Shown here: piece by piece, positions 56,318-64,000 of the stretch | Position numbering within the stretch: position 1 is the stretch's first letter | How the letters are laid out: each line of letters starts with the position of its first letter | NCBI RefSeq assembly: GCF_033096445.1 | Contig: NZ_AP028155.1 | Location: 3,043,880 to 3,107,879 of the forward strand | Reading direction: 5' to 3' | Origin: Butyricimonas faecihominis | GTDB taxonomy: Bacteria; Bacteroidota; Bacteroidia; Bacteroidales; Marinifilaceae | Length of the DNA stretch: 64,000 nucleotides | Program-made: the position numbers and the translations under genes | Notes under the pieces: model-generated | Told to the model about the DNA's origin: nothing | The model's database searches: none | Seen by the model: the letters and a program-made list of their open reading frames with translations, nothing else

Positions 56318-59300
56318 TTAAAAGGTCACGTTCAAAGAAAGAGACGTCGTCCGTCGTGCAGGCCAATCCTTCGTCTCCGGGTCCAACCCCTTCCATGCCT
56401 TATCAAAAGCAATCATAAACGGGTTACTCATGCTCCAACTGATACTCGCGTACTTCAAGTGAAGAACCCTTAAAATACTTTCACCCACGCTATACGTAAG
56501 CGATATTTGACGGCAACGGATCAAATCCGTGTCGGCCACTCGCAAATCCGACTGGCTGTACATGGCATAAGGAGTCATCGAACTCGTTCCCGACAACACG
56601 GGTAACATAACATAGCCAAACGAACTTGCACTATTATAATTCGGTACCGCCGGGATATTCGTCTGATCTCCCGCCTTCCGCCAACGTTTCTTCAACTGGC
56701 GCGAAACATTCTCCTGCGGCCCCGGAACACCTTTCAACGTACCGGTATACAACTCTGGCAAGCGATCCTGCCCTCCAAACTGCATCGCAAACTGCATGGT
56801 AAACGACAAGCGTTTATACCTCACCTGCGTGTTGAAACCTCCCGTGAAATCAGAATCAAAATTCCCGCTACGCACCAAGAACTCCGTGAAATCATTCGTC
56901 TTCTCAATATCCATGTTATGGAACAAAGGTTCACCATTCTCCTGACTTAACTCCTTATATCGGAAAGAATAGAATGAATTATACGACTTTCCATTCAAGA
57001 CCGCCGAACCGTCCAAGAAATCTTCCAACTTGTTCACTCGTTCATTATCCGAAATCTCATTCGTCACTTTTCCCGTGTTCACGGAGAATGACCAAGTCCA
57101 ATCTTGTGTGCGAACTGGAATAAAATTAACCGTCACCTCGTACCCCTTGTTATCCATTTCCGTTCCGAAAATTCTGGAATTCAACATCCCGTTCTCCCCC
57201 GGAACCTGCCGGGAAGCGATAACATCACTCTTTTTCCCGTAAGCATTGAACACCACGTTCATCCGCCCCTTCAAAAAAGAAAGATCCACGCTGGCATTCC
57301 AAGATTTCGTTTTCTCCCAACCCAGCTTCTCGTAAGGCAAATACTTTATATTCAACGTATACTGGTTATAAAATTGACTCAATCCACCGTCACTGGCGAT
57401 CAAATAAGGAGACACCTCCTCCACCGAATTTCCTTGGTAACCGTAAGACCCGGATATATCCAAAGATTCCATCCAATTCCAGTTCCGGGCAAACGACTCG
57501 CTACCCACTCTCCACTTCGCCCCGATAGACCAAGTCGGTTCGAAACGATCGTTCTTATCCTGTCCGAAACGATTGGACGCATCCAAACGGGCATTAAAAT
57601 TCACGACATACCGGTTATCAAAAGAATATACCGCCGTCAGAAACTCGCTGACATAATTATTCTCCCGGTTCGTCACGGATGACGCGGTCCTCATGGTATT
57701 CAAAAGAGGATTCTGTTGTGCCACGGCATTATACACCGTGGTATAGGTCGTCGGGACCGACGCGAAAGCCTCTCCCCGGTAACGCAAATAACCATAACGT
57801 GTATTTCTCGAACCGGTCGCCGTGTTGGAAGAAACTTCAAATCCCACCTGTAACGTCACGCTATGCACTTCCTTGAATAATTTATTAAATACCAGACTAT
57901 TCCGGACCGACCACGTGTTTGTCGTGGCATTTTCTGTCACCAGTAAACCACCAAAAGGTAACTGCGTCATCTTCTCTTCATTACTATTCGCCGTCACCTC
58001 ACCCACCTCGTAACCCCGAAGAGAGGTAATATAATTGGAATATTCCGTGGCATACGACTTCACCTCCGAGGAACTCACCGTGTAAGAAACCAACCCTTGA
58101 TACTCCAAATAAGGCAAAATCTTCCACGAAACATCAAGACTCGAAGACACCATCTTCGACCGGTTCTCGTTCCCCGTGTTATTTATCTCATTCAAGATAT
58201 TATACCCGTACCAGCTCTTCCCAGAAATAGCCGTACTGGAACCTCCCCATTTCTCGTGATAGTACAACGTGCCATCCTCGTTACGTAGCGGAATCGTCCG
58301 CGCCGTGTTATACGCGTAACTAAACGGGCTCACGCCGTAAGCGAAACCGAACATCTCCCGGTAACTACCGTTCAGGTTCAAGCTAATCCTCAGGTTCGGG
58401 ATCAACTGTAACACCGTGTTCGAACTACCGGTAAACGTCTTCCCTTCATTTCCCTTGGCCTCGCCTTTTTCCTCGGTAATACCGATAGAAGCTCGACTGG
58501 CTATTTTCTCCGATCCCCCGGTAATACTCAAATTATGCTTGTGATTAAAAGAATTACGAAACAAAAGATCAAACCAATCCGTGTTATTGTTTGCCATCTT
58601 GTTATACTCCGTCTCCAACTGCTCGTGAGTAATCTCCTTGTTCGTCAGCTTCTGAACCAACCCGGCATACCCGATAGGCAATATGGCACTGGGATAGCGC
58701 ACCCGATCCTCGTACATCTCCTTGGAAAACTCCATCAATTCCCGTGAATTCATCTGGTTGTATAACCCGTAACGCGGACGCTGACCAATACTGAAACTTC
58801 CCGAATAGGAAAAGGATGCGGACCCTGACTGCGCCTTTTTCGTGTTGATCACGATCACGCCGTTCGCCGCCTTCGAACCGTAGATGACAGTTGCCGACGC
58901 ATCCTTCAACACGGTCAACGACTCTATATCCGAGGGATTCAACCAAGAAATCGCATTAGCGGCAATATCCCGTAGGTTATCCAAATCACTGGAAAGAGAG
59001 GCATCCGTCTCGCTGATCGGAAGCGGGTCTCGCTGGATGACCCCATCCACCACCCATACCGGGTCCTGACTACCTAACAACGTTGATGTTCCCCGGATTC
59101 TGATCTTAGGAGTCGAACCGACCATTCCGGAAGTTATCCGTACCGCCATTCCCGGAATCACCCCCTGCAACATCTGGTCAATTGTACTTTCCCCCGGGAT
59201 CATAATATCTCTCGCATACACCTTGTTAATCGCTCCCACGTACTTACTCTTGTCCAAGGTCATGTAACCGGTGACAACCACGTCGTCCAACGTCTCCACG

Positions 59301-59902
59301 TCCTCCTTCATCACCACGTCGATCGTGTCTTTCCCAGCATAAACGATCTCTTGTGAAACCATCCCAACAAAAGAAAAAACTAAAGAAAACTTCTCCGGGG
59401 CATTCGGAATAGACAATTGATACCTTCCCTCCCCGTTTGTCGCTGTTCCAACTGAAAATCCTTTCAACTGAACGGTCACTCCCGGTAGCGGTTGTTTCTT
59501 CTCGTCCGTCACCTTTCCTACAAGACGAATCACTTTCGCCTGTTGTAATGAAGCCTCCCGCACGATAAACACCCCACCTTCCTCGAAAAACTCAAAACGG
59601 GTATCTTTCAAAATTTGCTTCAATGCCTCCGCGATCTCCATATCGGTAATCTTCATCTCCCGACACGGCACACGTTTCATCTTCCCGGCATCATACAAAA
59701 TCCGAACTCCCGTTTGATCCTTCACTTGTTTTAGCACCTCGTTCAACGTCGTTTCCGCTTTCACCGAAAGGCTCACCCGTTGGGTAAACGCACTCGCCGA
59801 GGTGAAAAACAACACCACAAAAAGTAAAGCTAGTTTCATGACTTGTAACATTTTTCTGACACAATGTGGTCGTACCCACACGTTAGGTGGATTTTTTTTC
59901 AT
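56318..59902 (-). CDS. SusC/RagA-family TonB-linked outer-membrane transporter with STN domain
   Basis: 1194 residues: pre-signal, signal ending 'TSASAFTQ', STN domain (~42-115, 'VSLSVKAETTLNEVLKQVKD'), carboxypeptidase-regulatory-like sandwich ('VGKVTDEKKQPLPGVTVQLK', almost the same as in operon C), plug ('VLKDASATVIYGSKAANG') and barrel ending 'LSLNVTF'. It is the importer of operon B and signals to the FecR protein encoded 85 bases upstream. Confidence 0.95.
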   Translation of the reverse strand: MKKNPPNVWVRPHCVRKMLQVMKLALLFVVLFFTSASAFTQRVSLSVKAETTLNEVLKQVKDQTGVRILYDAGKMKRVPCREMKITDMEIAEALKQILKDTRFEFFEEGGVFIVREASLQQAKVIRLVGKVTDEKKQPLPGVTVQLKGFSVGTATNGEGRYQLSIPNAPEKFSLVFSFVGMVSQEIVYAGKDTIDVVMKEDVETLDDVVVTGYMTLDKSKYVGAINKVYARDIMIPGESTIDQMLQGVIPGMAVRITSGMVGSTPKIRIRGTSTLLGSQDPVWVVDGVIQRDPLPISETDASLSSDLDNLRDIAANAISWLNPSDIESLTVLKDASATVIYGSKAANGVIVINTKKAQSGSASFSYSGSFSIGQRPRYGLYNQMNSRELMEFSKEMYEDRVRYPSAILPIGYAGLVQKLTNKEITHEQLETEYNKMANNNTDWFDLLFRNSFNHKHNLSITGGSEKIASRASIGITEEKGEAKGNEGKTFTGSSNTVLQLIPNLRISLNLNGSYREMFGFAYGVSPFSYAYNTARTIPLRNEDGTLYYHEKWGGSSTAISGKSWYGYNILNEINNTGNENRSKMVSSSLDVSWKILPYLEYQGLVSYTVSSSEVKSYATEYSNYITSLRGYEVGEVTANSNEEKMTQLPFGGLLVTENATTNTWSVRNSLVFNKLFKEVHSVTLQVGFEVSSNTATGSRNTRYGYLRYRGEAFASVPTTYTTVYNAVAQQNPLLNTMRTASSVTNRENNYVSEFLTAVYSFDNRYVVNFNARLDASNRFGQDKNDRFEPTWSIGAKWRVGSESFARNWNWMESLDISGSYGYQGNSVEEVSPYLIASDGGLSQFYNQYTLNIKYLPYEKLGWEKTKSWNASVDLSFLKGRMNVVFNAYGKKSDVIASRQVPGENGMLNSRIFGTEMDNKGYEVTVNFIPVRTQDWTWSFSVNTGKVTNEISDNERVNKLEDFLDGSAVLNGKSYNSFYSFRYKELSQENGEPLFHNMDIEKTNDFTEFLVRSGNFDSDFTGGFNTQVRYKRLSFTMQFAMQFGGQDRLPELYTGTLKGVPGPQENVSRQLKKRWRKAGDQTNIPAVPNYNSASSFGYVMLPVLSGTSSMTPYAMYSQSDLRVADTDLIRCRQISLTYSVGESILRVLHLKYASISWSMSNPFMIAFDKAWKGLDPETKDWPARRTTSLSLNVTF

Positions 59903-59942
59903 AACTTTGTTTCAGTTTAAAGGGTTTATAAACTCTAAATAC

Positions 59943-59988
59943 AAAGGATTTGATTCTATAGTTTGGTCGCTGGCGAATCGAATCCTTT
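59943..59988 (-). promoter_or_regulatory. Hairpin between fecR and susC of operon B
   Basis: A 14-base stem (AAAGGATTTGATTC with one mismatch) and an 18-base loop overlap the fecR stop codon. It lies at the same junction as the paired hairpins of operon C and may lower or time susC expression. Confidence 0.5.
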
Positions 59989-61157
59989 TATTTTACTTTC
60001 CGCACATAAATAACTTTATTTTGAATTTCAAATTTTACATCCGTACCCAATTCAAACAACCGCAATAAAGGCTGTATATCCGAATATTTATCCAATGTTC
60101 CCGATAACTCCAGTTTTTTCAATTCCTCGGATTCAAACTTCACCTGAAAATCGTACCAACGGGCCAACGTCAACATGATCTGATCCAAATACTGTTCCTC
60201 GAAACAGAACAGATTATCTTTCCAAGCCGTGTACAACCGGGTATTCACCTTTCGAACCACGGGTAAATCGGAACCTTCCGTACAAACCAACTGTTCTCCC
60301 GGCTTGATCAGCACCCCCTTTCGAGAATCTTTCAAATAACAAATACTCCCCTTTTCCAGCGTCGCCGCCATCGTTCGCTCATCATAAACCGAAACATTAA
60401 ACGCTGTTCCCAACACTTTTATATCACCCATCGAAGTCTCCACCACGAAAGGATGAGCGGCATCCTCGGTCACGTCAAAATAAGCCTCCCCTTTCAGATA
60501 CACTTTTCGCTCTCCCCCCGCAAAATGAACCGGGAAACGTAATTCCGTCTCTGAATTCAGCCACACTTGAGTTCCATCGGCCAAAGTCAAATGAAATTCA
60601 CCCCCGCGTGGTATCGTCATAACGTGATATTCCTGCACCTTTTCCGTTGCCACGGAATCCACTTTTATTCCATAAACTACCCCCATCGAATCCACTTCCA
60701 CCACGCCCTCTTTTGTCTCGATTTTCGCCCGCAAAGCATCATTCAAAACAAGCTCCCGACCATCCGCCAAATGCAAAATCGCCTTGTTTGTTCCCGGTTG
60801 AAGAGCCGAAATTACTCCTAGTGTCAAGTCCGGTACGTTCTTCTTCTGAGAAAGATTTCCCTTATATAAAACAACGATCCCCACGATCAATACCAAAACA
60901 GCGGCAACGCTTCCCACTCGAATCATAACCCGACGTGAATTTCTCCGTCGTAATTTCCTAAAAGCCGCCTCCGCATCGAAACGCCCTTGTTCCAGTCCTT
61001 TCCCCCGCAGATAATCCGGATCAGACAATCGTTCCGTAACACGGCGAACGATAATATTTTCCTCATCAAGAGACGAAGAGGAAAAATCTTCCTCCAAATA
61101 AGTCCTGACTCTTTTGGACCATTCATATATTTGACTCCATCTTTTCATTTTTTTCAT
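59988..61157 (-). CDS. FecR-family anti-sigma/transmembrane signal transducer without adjacent sigma gene
   Basis: 389 residues from the ATG at 61157, which gives the same length as the other FecR proteins here (390 and 399); the frame stays open to a TTG at 61283. It has a cytoplasmic helical part ('YEWSKRVRTYLEEDFSSSSL'), a membrane segment ('IRVGSVAAVLVLIVGIVVLY'), FecR domain ('GGEFHLTLADGTQVWLNSET', 'LKGEAYFDVTEDAAHPFVV') and a DUF4974 end. No ECF sigma gene precedes it; the 420 bases upstream (61158..61577) hold only a palindromic repeat element. It must use a sigma factor encoded elsewhere, perhaps that of operon C. Confidence 0.92.
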   Translation of the reverse strand: MKKMKRWSQIYEWSKRVRTYLEEDFSSSSLDEENIIVRRVTERLSDPDYLRGKGLEQGRFDAEAAFRKLRRRNSRRVMIRVGSVAAVLVLIVGIVVLYKGNLSQKKNVPDLTLGVISALQPGTNKAILHLADGRELVLNDALRAKIETKEGVVEVDSMGVVYGIKVDSVATEKVQEYHVMTIPRGGEFHLTLADGTQVWLNSETELRFPVHFAGGERKVYLKGEAYFDVTEDAAHPFVVETSMGDIKVLGTAFNVSVYDERTMAATLEKGSICYLKDSRKGVLIKPGEQLVCTEGSDLPVVRKVNTRLYTAWKDNLFCFEEQYLDQIMLTLARWYDFQVKFESEELKKLELSGTLDKYSDIQPLLRLFELGTDVKFEIQNKVIYVRKVK

Positions 61158-61357
61158 GTGTCTTTCATAAATAGAACACATGACCCCAAAAAACGGGTGA
61201 CAAATATTTTTGAAAAAAATAAATAAATATTTATTCCCATCCCGTTTGCCCTTTACAAAGACTCTCGAGGATGGGAATTTCAATTTTTTACCCGGATCAA
61301 TCGTAATTGATTCTATAATAAGTCATAAGTTATTGCCGATTCTATCCCAAAAAGATA

Positions 61358-61518
61358 ATTATAACATGATCACTACCTGAACACTACCGTCATAAACCTT
61401 ATAGATACCTTATAGAAGCCTTATATGAACCTTATATAAAATAAGGTTCATAAAGTATATTAATAGTTTAACGAGAATGTTACTTACGGTTGTCATCAGG
61501 TAGTGATCACGTTATAAT
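61358..61518. repeat. 161-bp palindromic element with four 11-bp tandem repeats, copy 2
   Basis: The outer arms are a 23-base inverted repeat with one mismatch (61358..61380, containing ATGATCACTACCTGA; and 61496..61518). Inside, four 11-base units at 61394..61437 read AAACCTTATAG, ATACCTTATAG, AAGCCTTATAT, GAACCTTATAT. The last also pairs with ATAAGGTTC at 61441..61449. On the opposite strand this is the same arrangement as the element at 23151..23295, with different repeat bases. It lies in the gap between the thioredoxin gene and the fecR gene of operon B. Confidence 0.75.
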
Positions 61519-61577
61519 ACAAAATTATTTATAGAACTCCCGATAAAATCCGCTTGACATACAACTACACACATTCT

Positions 61578-63659
61578 TTAGAGTTGAAGGAATTGCTTAT
61601 ACCATTGTATATATCCGGGATCTGTCAGAGACTCTACAATCTCTTTTCCCCATGCGTTCCACTCATCCGTTCTTTCCGGCTCCACGGCAAGAATATTCGC
61701 ATATAAATCAGCAAACGGAATATTTTCCGGTTTCAACCCTTTGCATGCTCTCTTATAATCCTTAACACTATGAACCTTACTCTTAAATAGCTTGGTAATA
61801 TTTGCAATACAGAGTAATTGCTGCGAATCCTGTATATCATGACGTTTAATAAATTGTATGATATTATTAATATCATCAACAGTATATCTTGATCCCTGAG
61901 TATAAAGAACGCTGGAAAGATCAGAATAGATTTGATTGACAACAGTTTGATCCACCTTTTCTGTACCTATTTTCTCTCTGAATTCTTGAAGATGAGAAAA
62001 TAAATAATTCTTCATTTCAGAACTTATCCCAGAAAATTGAGGATTATACAACATCCAAAATTCAGGAGAGGTTCTCTGTTCGTCATTTAACGAGGCAAAT
62101 AACTCTACGGCAACAAGGGCCATCTTAGAACTATTAGCCACCTTACTCAATGCCGTTAAATATTGGACCATAAACTCCGGAGAGCGATCTCCACTAACGT
62201 ACCTAGCCTCAAGAACACCAAAAGCTTTATTATCATCGAAAGTCTCCTGTACGCGTTCGATAAAATTACCATTCATGACATTAGATATCATGTGTCGAAC
62301 ATTCCCTTCCTTATCAAGCACAAGCATTACATTAGGAATATTTATACCGTATCTTCTGATAACCTTGGCCCCTTCTCCTTCCTCAAGATTCACCCTGTAA
62401 TTTATAAAAAATTTATTCAGTAAATCCTCTACTTCTTTCTGCGTAAAGAGTTGATCATCAATCGCCTTTGTGGTCTGCCCATTGTTGTGACAATCCAAAA
62501 ATACATACTTGTCTTCCACTTCAGCTTGTGCCAGAACCTCTCTTAATGTCTTCAAATTCTCCCAATATACCCCATCATTGCCCGCACGTCTAAAGTTAAA
62601 AGCTATTTTAGTAACCTTGCTTTTAGCGACCTCGTCTCTGATCAATTCTTTTTCACGAATAGCGATCTCTCCCAGTCTCTTCAGTTGTGCTTTATCTTTG
62701 AACATCGAAATAAACAGATTTGCACCTTCAAATACCCAACTTTTTTCGGAATCATTCAATACATCCAAATTTGTATCAAGAGCATCCATAAAGCCGGTTG
62801 CATCATATTTTCCCCGGGCTTCCGCCAAGTCTATCATTTTAAAAAGTGCATCCTTACGAGGTACGTCGTTATTCTCAAGTAAATCTCGAATACCCGGAAT
62901 CTTATCATATTTCTTTGCGGGCAATTGGTACACGATCATCAAGTTTAATTCCGACATAAAAGAATTATAAATCAAATCTCCGACCTCTTCTTTTCCTATC
63001 TCCTTTTCAAAATGCCCCCGGTTGGCACAAACAAATTTCAGTTCCTCACTCTCCAAAGAGGTCGCTCTTGATTGTAACAAAGGCCAATAAGCGGCACTCA
63101 ATTTATCTTTCTCCGTAAGCTTTCCCCAAAGATTATCACCTACACTTTGAGCCTTGACAACATCACCTGAAACAGAAAGTAATTTCCAGTACGCCATTTG
63201 TTCTGTCAAATCCAGTTTCCCGGCTTGGTATAATGCCTCGTATTCAGCAAGACTACTGGCTTTTAAGCCGATCTCTACACTCTCTATTAACTTTTCAAGA
63301 GGCATCGCTCCAACCACTTTATGCATTAACTTACCATTCGCATTGATAATCAAAAAGGTCGGATACGCATCAACACCGTATTGCTTACCAATAGCCGGTC
63401 CGCCTCCTTTTTCCATGTCCGTTTTCACACAGACAAAGTTCTTATTAAAATAATCACCGGCCTCTTTCAGCGTGAAGACCTCATTTGCCATCATTTTACA
63501 CGGGCCACACCAAGAGGTATAACAATCCAAGAATATAGGTTTATTTTCCGTTTTTGCCTTCTTGCAAGCTTCCTCTAAAGACAACTCTTGAAAATCTGTT
63601 TGAGCAAAAACAGCGACGGAGCATAATAGTCCCACAAACACCGATAATAATTTTTTCAT
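61578..63659 (-). CDS. Exported protein with one active and one degenerate thioredoxin-like domain
   Basis: 693 residues with signal 'LLSVFVGLLCSVAVFAQ'. Residues ~25-135 are a thioredoxin fold with the active site 'FLDCYTSWCGPCKMMANEVF' (CGPC at 51-54) and cis-Pro 'GVDAYPTFLIINANGK'. A helical middle part follows. Residues ~384-500 repeat the thioredoxin plan ('KYVFLDCHNNGQTTKAIDDQ', 'GINIPNVMLVLDKEGN') but have no CxxC. The last ~190 residues are helical. It would act as a periplasmic thiol-disulfide enzyme or redox-linked scaffold. It follows the partial gene at the right edge by 24 bases and lies upstream of operon B. Confidence 0.88.
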   Translation of the reverse strand: MKKLLSVFVGLLCSVAVFAQTDFQELSLEEACKKAKTENKPIFLDCYTSWCGPCKMMANEVFTLKEAGDYFNKNFVCVKTDMEKGGGPAIGKQYGVDAYPTFLIINANGKLMHKVVGAMPLEKLIESVEIGLKASSLAEYEALYQAGKLDLTEQMAYWKLLSVSGDVVKAQSVGDNLWGKLTEKDKLSAAYWPLLQSRATSLESEELKFVCANRGHFEKEIGKEEVGDLIYNSFMSELNLMIVYQLPAKKYDKIPGIRDLLENNDVPRKDALFKMIDLAEARGKYDATGFMDALDTNLDVLNDSEKSWVFEGANLFISMFKDKAQLKRLGEIAIREKELIRDEVAKSKVTKIAFNFRRAGNDGVYWENLKTLREVLAQAEVEDKYVFLDCHNNGQTTKAIDDQLFTQKEVEDLLNKFFINYRVNLEEGEGAKVIRRYGINIPNVMLVLDKEGNVRHMISNVMNGNFIERVQETFDDNKAFGVLEARYVSGDRSPEFMVQYLTALSKVANSSKMALVAVELFASLNDEQRTSPEFWMLYNPQFSGISSEMKNYLFSHLQEFREKIGTEKVDQTVVNQIYSDLSSVLYTQGSRYTVDDINNIIQFIKRHDIQDSQQLLCIANITKLFKSKVHSVKDYKRACKGLKPENIPFADLYANILAVEPERTDEWNAWGKEIVESLTDPGYIQWYKQFLQL

Positions 63660-63683
63660 TTCCTTCTTTTTATAAAATTAATC

Positions 63684-64000
63684 TTACTTGTTTTTCTTCG
63701 TCCCAGAAAGCATATTTCCCAAGCCTATCTTCAAAGGATTATGCTCGGTATGTTCATACACGTACTCGTGAAGTTTACATACCCGTTTATACTGCGCCTC
63801 CGTCCCAACATTGGCAATGTAAATTGTCACGGGAAAATAAAAATACACCAGATGTTCCCCGTCAATCTTGGGAAATTCATTCTCGCATAATTCCAGTAAT
63901 TTCTCCACCCCTTTTTCGCTATTATCCTTTCTGGCCTCACACAAAGCTTTCCCCAAAGCGACATACGTATCCATACGCTCCCGTGAGTTAAAATGATGCG
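63684..64000 (-). CDS. Unrecognised protein, C-terminal part only (runs off right edge)
   Basis: The frame is open from the right edge to a stop at 63684 (about 104 codons). An ATG at 63974 lies in frame, but there is no stop between it and the edge, so the gene more likely starts beyond the window. The visible part is helical and charged ('LGKALCEARKDNSEKGVEKL', 'AQYKRVCKLHEYVYEHTEHN'). I recognise no domain. It is probably co-transcribed with the thioredoxin-like gene 24 bases downstream. Confidence 0.6.
   Translation of the reverse strand, partial: HHFNSRERMDTYVALGKALCEARKDNSEKGVEKLLELCENEFPKIDGEHLVYFYFPVTIYIANVGTEAQYKRVCKLHEYVYEHTEHNPLKIGLGNMLSGTKKNK

Noticed and set aside
55007-57682. 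Two plus-strand open frames near 192-197 codons
   Set aside because: Both are antisense to susD and susC of operon B and show only complementary-strand codon effects.
61158-61283. N-terminal extension of the fecR frame to TTG 61283
   Set aside because: The extra 42 residues are not FecR-like, the start would be TTG, and ATG 61157 gives the same length as the paralogues.
1-64000. tRNA, rRNA or other standard RNA genes
   Set aside because: No cloverleaf or rRNA-like sequence was recognised on reading either strand; a covariance search would be needed to exclude small RNAs.

Overview
The window is chromosomal DNA of a member of the Bacteroidota, most probably a gut Bacteroidales. The evidence is three SusC/SusD-type outer-membrane uptake pairs, each with a FecR anti-sigma gene, GldF/GldG-like ABC proteins, lipoprotein leaders of SusD, DUF4843 and PKD-like type, and several promoters of the TTTG-N19..21-TAnnTTTG class. 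The gene style (SusC with an N-terminal STN domain plus FecR plus ECF sigma, followed by Gldg-type ABC genes) fits Odoribacteraceae such as Butyricimonas or Odoribacter, but that genus-level guess is inference. No rRNA, tRNA, CRISPR, integrase or transposase gene was recognised. Almost everything lies on the minus strand, so transcription runs from high to low coordinates.

Right part (about 34.4-64 kb): a partial gene and a double-thioredoxin protein, then two long uptake operons. Operon B (61157 to 50514) is FecR, SusC, SusD, a Peptidase_Mx1-like lipoprotein that lacks HExxH, an ABC ATPase and a fused GldF-GldG-like permease. Operon C (50348 to 34434) is ECF sigma, FecR, SusC, SusD, DUF4843, a PKD-like lipoprotein, then two successive ABC ATPase plus GldFG-like pairs. 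Hairpins sit at the same junctions in both operons (FecR/SusC, and the lipoprotein block/ABC block).

Middle (22.1-34.2 kb): secreted TldD/TldE-type proteins; a small heat-shock protein behind a near-perfect sigma-54 promoter; a CbpA/CbpM chaperone pair; three TonB-C-terminal-domain proteins, one with its domains in the opposite order; a DMT exporter; a DAACS symporter; and a KilA-N protein.

Left-middle (9.8-22.1 kb): an efflux region headed by two overlapping TetR genes, then TolC (frameshifted), HlyD, two ABC-2 permeases without an ATPase, and a complete RND pump (adaptor, pump, TolC). Two copies of a 108-109 bp palindromic element and AT-rich heptamer runs fill its gaps.

Left (1-9.7 kb): a third uptake operon D (ECF sigma, FecR, SusC, SusD, TlpA-like thioredoxin lipoprotein), followed by a separately promoted ABC-2 permease fused to an M1-peptidase-like domain that runs off the window edge.

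Main points for a second look: (1) repeated coupling of cell-surface-signalled SusCD operons to ABC-2 permeases fused to large extracytoplasmic domains; (2) a family of 145-161 bp palindromic elements carrying four 11-bp tandem repeats, two diverged copies of which lie 38 kb apart; (3) sigma-54 control of hsp20; (4) a domain-permuted TonB family; (5) a probably catalytically dead Mx1 peptidase homologue; (6) a G-tract frameshift in one TolC gene.
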